Below the pieces are notes generated by a model. The model did no database searches, was not told the DNA's origin, and saw only the letters and a list, made by a program, of their open reading frames with translations. A DNA stretch of 64,000 nt from Agarivorans sp050870875 (lineage in GTDB: Bacteria; Pseudomonadota; Gammaproteobacteria; Enterobacterales; Celerinatantimonadaceae), in assembly GCF_050870875.2 (NCBI RefSeq), contig NZ_CP194041.2, positions 4,588,001 to 4,652,000 on the forward strand, written 5' to 3'. The position numbers and the translations under genes are program-made. This document shows, one piece after another, positions 7,776 to 17,103 of the stretch (positions are counted from its first letter, which is position 1; the number at the start of each line of letters is the position of its first letter).

Positions 7776-10700
7776 TTAATCCGCAACAGTTTCCCCTTGC
7801 AGATGTTCCACGCTTGGGATTTGCTTATGATTTGCACCTAAGTAAGAGTAAATCACAGGCAATACAAACAAGGTGAATACCGTACCGATGGACAAGCCAG
7901 CACAAATCACCATCCCAATATCAAAACGAGCCGCTGCGCCCGGACCCACCGCCAATAACAAGGGGATGAGGCCAGCCACCATCGAAATGGTCGTCATCAA
8001 AATTGCCCGTAGACGAATTCGAGCAGCATGACGAATCGCGGTAATTTTATCTTCACCGCGCAATATTTGCCGTTCTTTGGCGACTTCACACATCAAAATA
8101 CCGTGCTTAGTAATCAAACCTACCAGAGTAATCATACCAATTTGAGTATAGATATTCAGCGTCGCCAAGCCCCAGCCCATCATCAACAAGGCACCACAAA
8201 TCGCCAAAGGTACCGAGACCATGATCACCAAAGGATCACGGAGACTCTCAAACTGAGCCGCCAAAACCAGGAAGATGATCGCCAAAGCTAAACCAAAGGT
8301 GGCAAACAGCGCCGAACCTTCTTGTTTAAACTGACGGGATTCACCTTTATAGTTAAAGCTATAGCCCTTAGGCAATAATTCGGCTGATTTCTGCTCTAGA
8401 AAATTAAGAGCATCCCCCATGGTTTGACCCGGCATTAACGCCGCATTCAGTGTCACCGAGTTGGTCTGATTCATTTGCAACAAGGCTTCCGGTTGGCCTT
8501 TGAGCTTCCAATCAATCAAATTCACTAATGGAACCAAACTGCTATCAACAGTTTTCACATAAAACTGACCAATCGCTTCTGGGCTAAGGCGGTCTTCACG
8601 TTTCACCTGTGGGATCACCTCATAAGAGCGACCATCAAAGTTAATGTGATTGACATAACCATCCCCCATCAAAGTGCCTAAGGTACTGGCAATATCGGCC
8701 ATTTTCACCCCATAAGCACCAGCTTTATCTCGGTTCACCTGAATATCTAAAGTCCCAGTTTCGAACTTAGTATCTAGGTCACTAAACACAAAGAAACCAC
8801 TCTGCATCGCCGCTTGCTGTAATTCCTGCGCAAGGCTAACTAAGCTACGATAGTCGCCAGTTCCCTGCAATACAAACTGCACTGGGAAACCGCCACTAGA
8901 GCCCGGTAATACCGGTAGCGGGAATGAAGCGACCGATACTCCGGCAATATCCGCGGTTTTTGCTTGAATCGTTTTCACCAAGGTATCTTGATCCATAGTA
9001 CGGTCGTCCCATACCACGGTTCGTAAGAATCCTAAACCCTGGGTAGAGCTCGGGATCCCCGCTAAGGTGAACGAACCAGCAATATCATCTAACTTCAAGG
9101 CCCGACGACCAATCTCAGTGGTGTATTGATCAACGTAATCAAGGTTTGCCCCGGCTGGTCCAGTTGCCATAATCATCGCCGCACCTTTATCTTCGGCAGG
9201 CGCCAATTCGGTAGGGATAATTTTTAGCAAAGGATACAAAGACCCCATCACGATCAACGCAAAGATGACCACCACAGGGCGACGAGCCAGTACCGCGCCC
9301 ACCATGCGATCGTAACCACTGTCTAAGCGATTCAAGAAACGATGAACACCGGCTTCAAAACGCCCAGGATGAGGGTTATGTTTTAGCAATACCGAACACA
9401 TCACTGGCGATAGGGTTAAGGCAACAAAGCCCGACACCACCACCGCACCAGCAAGAGTTAAGGCAAATTCGGCAAATAACACCCCAGTTAAACCTTCGAC
9501 CATGGCAATCGGTGAGTAAACAGCGGCCAGAGTAATGGTCATCGAGATCACTGGAAGGGCAATTTCTCGAGTCCCCACGATCGCCGCATCGAAGGGTTTC
9601 ATTCCCAGTCGAATGTGCCGATCGACGTTCTCCACCACCACAATTGCGTCATCCACCACCAAACCAATTGCCAGTACCATGGCCAATAGGGTTAATAAGT
9701 TAAGCGAAAAACCAAGCGCTTGCATCGCTAAACAGACACCAACCAAAGACAGTGGGATGGCAATCACCGGGATCAATACCGCACGGAAATTCCCCATAAA
9801 TAGGAAAATAACCACTACGACAATCACCGTTGCCTCGACAATGGTATGTAATACTTCATCGATCGAAGACTCGATATATTCGGTCGAGTCATAGAGTACT
9901 TCCATCTTCATGCTATCGGGAAGATTAACCTGAATATTGGGTAGCATCTCGTTAATCAGTGTTGCCACGGTAAGTGGATTTGCGGTTGGCGTCGGATCGA
10001 TGGCGACCACCACCGCGGTGGTTGCATCGGCTTTGGCACGAACCGTTTCCCGGGCAGAATCAAGCTCTAACTCAGCCACATCGCCTAAACGCACAATCCC
10101 CGAAGCACTACGCGAAACAATCAACTGTTGGAACTCTTCACGCGTCTTCAGATCAGTATCCGCTTCAACGTTATATACTTTGAAGCGACTCTTGGCCTGA
10201 CCAGGCGCCGATCTAAAGTTATTATTTTGCAATGCACTCACAACTTCCACGGCAGTCAGTTTGTGATTCGCCAGTTTCACCGGATCTAACCACACCCGCA
10301 TCGACAACTGAGGACCATAAACATTGGCCTTGGCAACACCGGTCACCGTCACCATTTGCGGCTGTACGTTTCGATTCACGTAATCCACCAGCTGAGCTGA
10401 TTTTAAATCCTCACTGCTAAAGGAAATATACATAATCGAGGTACTAGAACCCGTAGAACGGGCAATATTTGGATCTAAAGCTTCACTCGGTAACTGCGCA
10501 CGAACCGCGTTAACTTTAGCCATCACCTCAGATAAAGCTGCATCGGGATCGGCACCAGTTTTCATATACGCAGTGATCGTACTGCTACCCATCGCCGATT
10601 TAGACTCTAAGAAATCGAGGTTATCGGCTTCCGCAATCGACTGTTGTAAAGGTTGGGTAATAAAACCCTGAATCACTTCTGCTGGCGCACCATAATATGA

Positions 10701-10847
10701 GGTGGTAACAGTAATCACCGTATTGGTTAACTCTGGGTACTCACGAATTTGCAGCTTAAATATGGATTGCATACCCACAATTAATAGCAACAAACTCAAA
10801 GACAGAGCCAATACGGGTCGCCGAATAAAAATATCGGTAAATTTCAT
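7776..10847 (-). CDS. RND efflux permease (HAE1/AcrB-like)
   Basis: Proton-driven inner-membrane pump of a tripartite drug/toxicant exporter. At 1023 residues it has the usual length. It begins with MKFTDIFIRRPVLALSLSLLL (TM1), followed by a large periplasmic loop with the porter segment YPELTNTVITV. TM4 carries the paired proton-relay aspartates in GLVVDDAIVVVENVDRH. A second periplasmic loop and the TM7-12 half follow (QFESLRDPLVIMVSVPL). It resembles the MexI/MexW/VexF-like group. It is translated 11 bases after its membrane-fusion partner and ends an operon led by a TetR gene. No outer-membrane factor is encoded here, so a TolC encoded elsewhere is presumed. Confidence 0.92.
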   Translation of the reverse strand: MKFTDIFIRRPVLALSLSLLLLIVGMQSIFKLQIREYPELTNTVITVTTSYYGAPAEVIQGFITQPLQQSIAEADNLDFLESKSAMGSSTITAYMKTGADPDAALSEVMAKVNAVRAQLPSEALDPNIARSTGSSTSIMYISFSSEDLKSAQLVDYVNRNVQPQMVTVTGVAKANVYGPQLSMRVWLDPVKLANHKLTAVEVVSALQNNNFRSAPGQAKSRFKVYNVEADTDLKTREEFQQLIVSRSASGIVRLGDVAELELDSARETVRAKADATTAVVVAIDPTPTANPLTVATLINEMLPNIQVNLPDSMKMEVLYDSTEYIESSIDEVLHTIVEATVIVVVVIFLFMGNFRAVLIPVIAIPLSLVGVCLAMQALGFSLNLLTLLAMVLAIGLVVDDAIVVVENVDRHIRLGMKPFDAAIVGTREIALPVISMTITLAAVYSPIAMVEGLTGVLFAEFALTLAGAVVVSGFVALTLSPVMCSVLLKHNPHPGRFEAGVHRFLNRLDSGYDRMVGAVLARRPVVVIFALIVMGSLYPLLKIIPTELAPAEDKGAAMIMATGPAGANLDYVDQYTTEIGRRALKLDDIAGSFTLAGIPSSTQGLGFLRTVVWDDRTMDQDTLVKTIQAKTADIAGVSVASFPLPVLPGSSGGFPVQFVLQGTGDYRSLVSLAQELQQAAMQSGFFVFSDLDTKFETGTLDIQVNRDKAGAYGVKMADIASTLGTLMGDGYVNHINFDGRSYEVIPQVKREDRLSPEAIGQFYVKTVDSSLVPLVNLIDWKLKGQPEALLQMNQTNSVTLNAALMPGQTMGDALNFLEQKSAELLPKGYSFNYKGESRQFKQEGSALFATFGLALAIIFLVLAAQFESLRDPLVIMVSVPLAICGALLMMGWGLATLNIYTQIGMITLVGLITKHGILMCEVAKERQILRGEDKITAIRHAARIRLRAILMTTISMVAGLIPLLLAVGPGAAARFDIGMVICAGLSIGTVFTLFVLPVIYSYLGANHKQIPSVEHLQGETVAD

Positions 10848-10858
10848 GACCTAAGCTC

Positions 10859-11980
10859 CTAGTCTTTTGGCAAAGTTTGATCGCGCTGAACGAAGTTGTC
10901 TTCGACAAGTTTCACCCGAGCACCGTTACGCAAACGAACCTGTCCAGACACCACAACCTGCTCATCCGCTTTAATACCCGAGGTCACCACCGCAACATCG
11001 CCACGACGCTCACCGATGGTAACCGTACGTTGTTTAGCAACTAAGATCTCGCTGCCATCCTCTGCGGTTTGTGGTTCAATCACATAAATAGACTCACCAT
11101 ACAAGGAGAAGGTAATTGCTTGCTGCGGAACCACCACTTGATTGGCTTGTACCGGTTGCCAAATACGAACGCTGGCATACATACCGGAACGCAGTAAGGC
11201 TTCATCGTTAGGTAAGGTCGCCTGCACTTGAATCACCCCACTTTGCGAATCAACCGTAGGTTCGATTGTGGTAATTTTTCCTTTAAACCACTGTTCAGGG
11301 TAAGCGTCGGTATTCAGCTCAACTTCAGTCCCCACATCAATCAGCGAAATCTCTTTTTGTGGGACAATAAAGCGTAACAACATGCGATTCAGGTTTTCTA
11401 AGCGCGCGATGTCATTCCCTGGCTGCAAATACTCACCAAGGTTGATTTGGCGGATCCCCATCACCCCATCAAAGGGAGCGCGAATTTCACGAAGCTCAAT
11501 GGTCGCTTTTAAAGATGCTATCTCACTCACCAAAGCTAAATAAGTCGCTTCCGAGTCATCGAACTGGGTTTGCGACACCGAACCTTTGGTTAACAACGTT
11601 TTATTACGCTCCATTTGTCGCTTAATCGCAGGTAATTTCGCTTCGGCACTAGCTAAGTTAGCTCTTTCTACATCCGCCTCTAAGCTCACCAAGCGTTGGC
11701 CCGATGTTACGGTATCACCCGATGAAAAATGAATGTCGGTCACCAAGCCCGATACCGAACTAGAAATATTAACGCCCTGATAAGGTTCAATAAAACCGAT
11801 CGATTCAATTGCTGGATGCCAATCTTGCGCCTTAGCTGAAGCCACCTCAACAGGCAATTCAGGTATCGGTCTATTCGCCATAAATTGAGCAATCATTTTT
11901 TGTTTAAACAAGTAAAAACCAAACACACTACCAAACAGTACCACTGCGATAAGTAGCATGATCGCCATCCATTTCTTCAT
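10859..11980 (-). CDS. RND efflux periplasmic adaptor (membrane-fusion protein)
   Basis: A 373-residue MFP that links the adjacent RND pump to an outer-membrane channel. An N-terminal anchor helix (MAIMLLIAVVLFGSVFGFYLF) is followed by the split biotinyl-lipoyl domain (GVNISSSVSGLVTDIHFSSGDTV and IRAPFDGVMGIRQINLGEYL) around an alpha-hairpin. The beta-barrel and membrane-proximal domains end near GQVRLRNGARVKLVE. It sits between the TetR gene (gap 16 bases) and the pump (gap 11 bases), so the three form one transcript. Confidence 0.92.
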   Translation of the reverse strand: MKKWMAIMLLIAVVLFGSVFGFYLFKQKMIAQFMANRPIPELPVEVASAKAQDWHPAIESIGFIEPYQGVNISSSVSGLVTDIHFSSGDTVTSGQRLVSLEADVERANLASAEAKLPAIKRQMERNKTLLTKGSVSQTQFDDSEATYLALVSEIASLKATIELREIRAPFDGVMGIRQINLGEYLQPGNDIARLENLNRMLLRFIVPQKEISLIDVGTEVELNTDAYPEQWFKGKITTIEPTVDSQSGVIQVQATLPNDEALLRSGMYASVRIWQPVQANQVVVPQQAITFSLYGESIYVIEPQTAEDGSEILVAKQRTVTIGERRGDVAVVTSGIKADEQVVVSGQVRLRNGARVKLVEDNFVQRDQTLPKD

Positions 11981-11996
11981 TTCCCAACTCCAGTCA

Positions 11997-12563
11997 CTAA
12001 GGATGTAAAATAATAGCGTCCCAGCTAGCTAATTGAGCAGCATCCATATCTTGCTCACTAAATTGCACTTGCCGAAGCATCATAAAACGACAGATTTCAT
12101 TAATTTGACCAAAGGCCAAAGCGTATAACAACTCTCCAGGTAAAGGTTTAAAGTAGCCTTGTTCGACACCTGAACTTAAAAAATGTTTCACCGGCTGAAA
12201 CAAATCTTCAACCAATTGTTGATGACGATGACCCCTGGGTAAGGTCTCTAAGTGAACCCATAAACGATGTATCGTTGGATTCAGCTTATGATAATTTAGC
12301 GCATTTCGCCAAAGACGACGATGCTGACCCAGCAAGTCAGACTCATCTTCAACCCCCGCAACAAAAGCCTCGGCATACAAACGTAAGTTACGTTCATGCA
12401 GTTCAGCCATCAGGGTTTCTTTATTTTTGAAGTATAAATAAATCGTTCCGGTAGCCACCCCCGCCTGCTTTGCCACGCGATGGATAGAACAAGCGTCAAC
12501 CCCAGAGCGACTAATTAAGACGCCAGCTGCGCTCAAAATACGCACACGTTTATCACTAGTCAT
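11997..12563 (-). CDS. TetR-family repressor of the RND operon
   Basis: A 188-residue TetR protein. The helix-turn-helix is residues 9-50 (ILSAAGVLISRSGVDACSIHRVAKQAGVATGTIYLYFKNKE, with GTIYLYFKNKE as the recognition end). A ligand-binding helical C-terminus follows. It is the first gene of the operon with the efflux adaptor and pump, so it should repress its own operon and be released by a pump substrate. Two TGAA-N6-TTCA palindromes directly upstream are good operator candidates. Confidence 0.9.
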   Translation of the reverse strand: MTSDKRVRILSAAGVLISRSGVDACSIHRVAKQAGVATGTIYLYFKNKETLMAELHERNLRLYAEAFVAGVEDESDLLGQHRRLWRNALNYHKLNPTIHRLWVHLETLPRGHRHQQLVEDLFQPVKHFLSSGVEQGYFKPLPGELLYALAFGQINEICRFMMLRQVQFSEQDMDAAQLASWDAIILHP

Positions 12564-12567
12564 AAAA

Positions 12568-12581
12568 TGAACACTGATTCA
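12568..12581. promoter_or_regulatory. Putative TetR operator, proximal copy
   Basis: TGAACACTGATTCA: a TGAA-N6-TTCA palindrome ending 5 bases upstream of the tetR start codon. It is nearly the reverse complement of the copy at 12621-12634. Confidence 0.5.
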
Positions 12582-12620
12582 TAAAGTCGAAAAGTATAAA
12601 ACAATGAACAATTTAATCAA

Positions 12621-12634
12621 TGAATATGTGTTCA
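12621..12634. promoter_or_regulatory. Putative TetR operator, distal copy
   Basis: TGAATATGTGTTCA: a second TGAA-N6-TTCA palindrome, 53 bases from the first (start to start, about five helical turns). It could serve cooperative binding across the tetR promoter; it also lies upstream of rep. Confidence 0.5.
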
Positions 12635-12740
12635 GTTCACAGTTTTTTCGTTCTCAATTCTAAAAACCACACGAACAGCAGCATAGATTGCCTTACGTCA
12701 ATCAGCTAAAATAGTCGGCCAATTATTGAAGGACCTCCTT

Positions 12741-14759
12741 GTGAAGTTAAACCCCGCTCAATCAAAAGCTGTCAGTTATGTCTCGGGCCCCTGTTTAGTA
12801 TTAGCTGGCGCAGGTAGCGGAAAAACACGAGTCATTACCAACAAAATTGCCCATTTAATTCAAAACTGTGGCTATAAGCCGAAACACATTGCAGCGGTGA
12901 CATTCACCAATAAAGCGGCGAGAGAGATGAAGGAGCGAGTGGGGCAGACCCTAGGGCGCAAAGAAAGCCGCGGCTTACGAGTGTCGACTTTTCATACCTT
13001 AGGTTTAGATATTATTCGTCGTGAATATAAAAGTTTAAAACTAAAACCCAACTTCTCGCTATTTGATGATCAAGACCAAATGTCTTTACTCAAAGAGTTA
13101 ACGGAACAACAGCTAGAAGGCGATAAAGATTTACTTAAACAACTGATTACCAGCATTTCCAACTGGAAAAATGACCTCATTTTGCCCACTCAGGCGCTAC
13201 GCCACGCGCAAGGTGAACAACAGCAATTATTTGCCAGTCTATATGAAACTTACCAACGCCAACTCACCGCTTATAATGCCTTGGATTTTGATGACTTAAT
13301 TTTAATGCCAACTCTGCTACTCACCCACGATTCAGCAGTTCGCCAACGTTGGCAAGACAGCATTCAATACCTACTGGTAGATGAGTACCAAGATACCAAT
13401 ACCAGCCAGTATCAACTGGTCAAGCTACTCGCCGGCAGCCGGGCTTGTTTTACCGTGGTTGGAGATGATGACCAAAGCATTTATTCTTGGCGCGGTGCAC
13501 AACCGAAAAACTTGATGCAACTGCAAACCGACTTCCCGGCATTACAGGTCATCAAGTTAGAGCAAAACTATCGTTCAACTCAGCGGATCCTAAAATGTGC
13601 CAATATTCTGATCGAAAATAACGAACATATATTTGATAAAACCTTATTCTCCGAACTCGATTATGGTGAAGCGGTCAAAATATTGTTCGCCAAGAACGAA
13701 GAGCAAGAAGCTGAGCGTGTGGTCGCCGAATTAATCGGCCATCGCTTTATGAATGGTGCCAGCCATAAAGACTACGCTATTCTCTATCGAGGCAATCACC
13801 AGTCACGCTTATTAGAAAAGGTTCTGATGAACAACCGCGTGCCCTACAAAATTAGTGGTGGCACGTCATTTTTCTCTCGCGCCGAAATCAAAGATATCAT
13901 GGCCTACCTACGTGTTTTAGTAAATCAGGAGGATGACAATGCCTTGCTGCGAGTGATTAATACCCCCCGCCGTGAAATTGGCCCAAGCACCTTGGAAAAA
14001 GTAGGCAGCTTTGCCAACCAGCAACAAATCAGTTTGTTTGCTGCAGCCAAACATTCTGAAATGGAAAGCATTTTACCCACCCGAGCACTCAAATCTGTCG
14101 GCCAGTTCAGCCACTGGTTACTCAGCCTCGCACAGCGGGTAGAACAGGGAGATGCACTGCAAGCGGTGCGTGATTTAATCCGTGATATTCACTACGAAGA
14201 CTTCCTTTACGAAACCAGTCCCAGCCCTAAAGCCGCAGAAATGCGGATGAAAAACGTGTCTGAGCTGTTTCGCTGGGTGAGCGGAATGTTAGAAGGAGAT
14301 GACGACAACGAGGCGATGAACCTGCCGCAAGTTGTGAATCGCCTAATGTTACGAGACATGATGGAACGAGGCGAAGACGATGAAGAAAGTGATCAAGTGC
14401 AATTGATGACCTTACATGCCTCAAAAGGTTTGGAATTTCCTTATGTTTACTTAATCGGAATGGAAGAAGGTCTGCTCCCCCACCAAAGCAGTATCGATGA
14501 GGAAAATGTTGATGAAGAGCGGCGCCTAGCTTATGTGGGGATCACTCGAGCGCAACGAGAACTCACCTTTACCTTAACCAAAGAACGCCGTCAGTTTGGT
14601 GAATTAATTAAGCCTGAGCCAAGCCGCTTTCTCTATGAATTACCTCAAAACGATCTCATTTGGGAACAAAGACGCCAAAAAGAAAGTGTAGAGCAACGCC
14701 AAGAAAAAGGCTCAATTGGTATTGCGGCACTTCGTGCAGCGCTCAACAAAGATAAATAA
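12741..14759 (+). CDS. rep: ATP-dependent DNA helicase Rep
   Basis: 3'-5' superfamily 1A helicase that assists replication forks past bound protein. The product is 672 residues, matching E. coli Rep along its length. Walker A GAGSGKT is at 23-29, Walker B VDEYQDT near 213-219, GDDDQSIYSWRGA and QNYRS follow, and the C-terminal VQLMTLHASKGLEFPYVYLIGMEEG and RRLAYVGITRAQ motifs are intact. GTG at 12741 gives the family N-terminus (MKLNPAQ) and has AAGGA seven bases upstream; a TTG five codons earlier is in frame but unlikely. Confidence 0.96.
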   Translation: MKLNPAQSKAVSYVSGPCLVLAGAGSGKTRVITNKIAHLIQNCGYKPKHIAAVTFTNKAAREMKERVGQTLGRKESRGLRVSTFHTLGLDIIRREYKSLKLKPNFSLFDDQDQMSLLKELTEQQLEGDKDLLKQLITSISNWKNDLILPTQALRHAQGEQQQLFASLYETYQRQLTAYNALDFDDLILMPTLLLTHDSAVRQRWQDSIQYLLVDEYQDTNTSQYQLVKLLAGSRACFTVVGDDDQSIYSWRGAQPKNLMQLQTDFPALQVIKLEQNYRSTQRILKCANILIENNEHIFDKTLFSELDYGEAVKILFAKNEEQEAERVVAELIGHRFMNGASHKDYAILYRGNHQSRLLEKVLMNNRVPYKISGGTSFFSRAEIKDIMAYLRVLVNQEDDNALLRVINTPRREIGPSTLEKVGSFANQQQISLFAAAKHSEMESILPTRALKSVGQFSHWLLSLAQRVEQGDALQAVRDLIRDIHYEDFLYETSPSPKAAEMRMKNVSELFRWVSGMLEGDDDNEAMNLPQVVNRLMLRDMMERGEDDEESDQVQLMTLHASKGLEFPYVYLIGMEEGLLPHQSSIDEENVDEERRLAYVGITRAQRELTFTLTKERRQFGELIKPEPSRFLYELPQNDLIWEQRRQKESVEQRQEKGSIGIAALRAALNKDK

Positions 14760-14966
14760 ATCTTTATTTTTTAATCAATTAAAGGTCACTTATTGGACAA
14801 ACCTCAAGCCTAAATTAGGTCGTAGATGTGATCCCAAGCGAATAATTTCCGCTGCTAGTGGAAGTTCTGTGACCGAAAAGGTTTTCATCTCTAAATTTTA
14901 CCTTACTTGCTTCTGCGATCGGCATAGACTCAGCAAATTAGGATCAATGGATGTGAGGTCAATACG

Positions 14967-16067
14967 ATGAACCCACTCGTGAAGCAACGCCAACAGACGC
15001 AGTTAAACTTTCAGCAGGGTGAAGCAAACATTATTGTTGGGCAAGCAGAGGCCTGCCCATTGCCCGTCGAAGAGTTAGCAAGCTTAAGGCTTGATTCCCC
15101 CTATGTCGTCGAAACCTTTGAAGACGGCTTAACCGCCATTGTGCTCCACTTGTATATTCATGGCCGTCACTACAATCTAAAGCGGAAGCGAGCGCAGGCT
15201 TTAGTGCATAATGTGGATGGTGAAACTTCATTTTTAAATGAAGTGCAACGCCGCCGAGACATCCAAGCCTTAAAAGATTCCCCCCGAACCGCTAAAGCTT
15301 TTGCACCTCTGGTAAGTACGCTCTACGCAAATTATCGGCTGGGATTCATTTTATCACCGTGGATCGACGGTAAACCTCTCGCCAGTTTTAGCCGGGAGAT
15401 ATTCCGTCAGATATTTGCCACGCTGTTCGCTCTGGAGCAAGCAGGTCTGATGGAATGGGATCTATGCCCAGGGAATATTTTATACGATGGCCGTAATATT
15501 CACTTATTCGATTTTGGCTATATGTATGCTTATAACCCCCTCGAACACTACAATAGTGACGGTCTCGCCTCACCCGCTTTTCATGCGGCAGAACGTCTAG
15601 AAACCCGTAACGTATTCGGTTACTTATTGCGTTATCAGGATGTGATGAGCCCAGCCGATCAACTGGCGTTATTTCGTGAATTGAAGGAAACCGCTCTCGA
15701 CAGCTATACCCAAAAGCTCATTTGGCTAAAGCAAAACTACGCACAACCGCTTATTATTCAATGGCAAACTGAAATTATCGAGCGCTGGGAATATGCCTTA
15801 GATAACGAACGCTCCTTAAAAAACTTATTTATTAGCGAAAGTTTTCGCTCGCATTGTCTTGATATTGCCGATGACATTCACGGTAAGAGCTGCACGACAA
15901 TGACCTTAAAGCGGATCGACAAAGTCATTACCATGTTAGCGACGGTGTTTCTGCAACTAGAAAACAACGGTGCCTTACTATTCGATAATGCCACACTCAG
16001 CCAAATCGAATTGATCAAAAAATATCAAGCTTATCGGCATTTAGCGAAGCAGTACCAACAGTCATAG
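14967..16067 (+). CDS. Protein-kinase-fold protein of unknown substrate
   Basis: A 366-residue cytoplasmic protein with an ePK/APH-like kinase core at about residues 45-200. The candidate ATP-anchoring lysine lies in YNLKRKRA (K72/K74), the pairing glutamate in ETSFLNEVQRR, the hinge in FILSPWIDGKPL, and the catalytic loop is EWDLCPGNILYD with D165 and N170. The DFG motif is at 182-184. Aspartate, asparagine and DFG are all kept, so activity is plausible, but the usual histidine of HxD/HRD is a tryptophan. The C-terminal 160 residues are helical and unrecognised. GAGG eight bases before the ATG supports the start. The 3' end overlaps the opposite gene. Substrate (protein, sugar or antibiotic) cannot be told. 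Confidence 0.65.
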   Translation: MNPLVKQRQQTQLNFQQGEANIIVGQAEACPLPVEELASLRLDSPYVVETFEDGLTAIVLHLYIHGRHYNLKRKRAQALVHNVDGETSFLNEVQRRRDIQALKDSPRTAKAFAPLVSTLYANYRLGFILSPWIDGKPLASFSREIFRQIFATLFALEQAGLMEWDLCPGNILYDGRNIHLFDFGYMYAYNPLEHYNSDGLASPAFHAAERLETRNVFGYLLRYQDVMSPADQLALFRELKETALDSYTQKLIWLKQNYAQPLIIQWQTEIIERWEYALDNERSLKNLFISESFRSHCLDIADDIHGKSCTTMTLKRIDKVITMLATVFLQLENNGALLFDNATLSQIELIKKYQAYRHLAKQYQQS

Positions 16068-16803
16068 CAGATCCAATGAAATGCTCAGCGCTCTGCTGGT
16101 TTACTGTTAGTTTTTTGCAAATTTGCAAATGTTGATTAAAAGCAGCCATAAACCCAGGATGCTCTGCCAACCAAGTGTGACTGATATACACACCGATCGG
16201 TATGTATTTCATTAATTGGCTATATAACTTCTGACGAATATGCTGATCTGATAGCTCTTGCTGATATACATCTTCTGGCGCTAATACCGAATCGATACGC
16301 CCACGCTCTAACATTTCAAACAAAATATGGTAGTTATAACGTGATTTAATATGAGGAAACTGCTGATCTAACAACCAGCGGTGCATCGCCGAACCATGCA
16401 ATACACCCACCGTTAATTGTCTTATTTGAGCATCATTCATCGTTGGCAAGTGTTCATTGAGACCATATAACATCCGTCTGGCATAGGCAACGGGCTGACT
16501 AAACGCCGCCACCGCACTCCTTGCCGAAGTTTCACTTGCGATAAAAAACATGTCCATCAGTCCCAGCTCCAGCTGCTGTTCAGCGCGAGACACTGGACGA
16601 ACAGTCACCGAATAAGGTTGATTGAGAGAATTTAAAGTGCAATAAACCAAATCGACAGATGAACCACTAAGCCGTTGGTCTTCCAACACAGTGTAAGGGG
16701 GCAATACATGGGTGACCACCCGTAATTCATCAGCCAACAAGCAAGGGGTTAGATTCAAAAGAATAAGACTGAGCCATAACCGCAGCCAAACATAAAATTG
16801 CAA
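16015..16803 (-). CDS. Periplasmic solute-binding protein, family 3-like
   Basis: A 262-residue exported protein. An N-terminal signal (LRLWLSLILLNLTPCLLADE) is followed by an extracellular solute-binding family 3 pattern: ELRVVTHVLPPYTV at the start, DMFFIASETSARSAVAAFSQPVAYARRMLYG in the middle, then a late GVYISHTWLAEHP. No ABC permease or ATPase gene is adjacent, so it may be a stand-alone sensor or scavenging protein rather than a transporter part. The start is TTG with GGAGG four bases upstream. Its last 53 bases overlap the convergent kinase-like gene. A paralogue of similar design lies at 51909-52646. Confidence 0.75.
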   Translation of the reverse strand: MQFYVWLRLWLSLILLNLTPCLLADELRVVTHVLPPYTVLEDQRLSGSSVDLVYCTLNSLNQPYSVTVRPVSRAEQQLELGLMDMFFIASETSARSAVAAFSQPVAYARRMLYGLNEHLPTMNDAQIRQLTVGVLHGSAMHRWLLDQQFPHIKSRYNYHILFEMLERGRIDSVLAPEDVYQQELSDQHIRQKLYSQLMKYIPIGVYISHTWLAEHPGFMAAFNQHLQICKKLTVNQQSAEHFIGSAMTVGTASLNADKLDIF

Positions 16804-17103
16804 ACAGCCTCCAATCTAAATCCAACAGGTCGTGGTTAAACTATAGCCAAGTCCCAGCAAACAACTAAATCTTGGCAGTCAAGTTATCTTTTCTGGCTGT
16901 CTACCCGTCGTTTAATACACAAGCGACAATTGGAGCAATTCGCTGCAGATTTTCTACAGTGAAGTCCACAATGAAAGATAGCCAGCAACTGACCCTTTGT
17001 ATTGAATGCGTGACTCAATTAACAATTCGCTAAAATTTGCTGACGAGTTAATAGATAAGTGACTATTTTTAATACATAAATTATTATTGCAGGCCATCAT
17101 TGC

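Noticed and set aside
14716..14970. An 84-codon frame between rep and the kinase-like gene
   Set aside because: It starts inside rep, has no start signal and no recognisable sequence.
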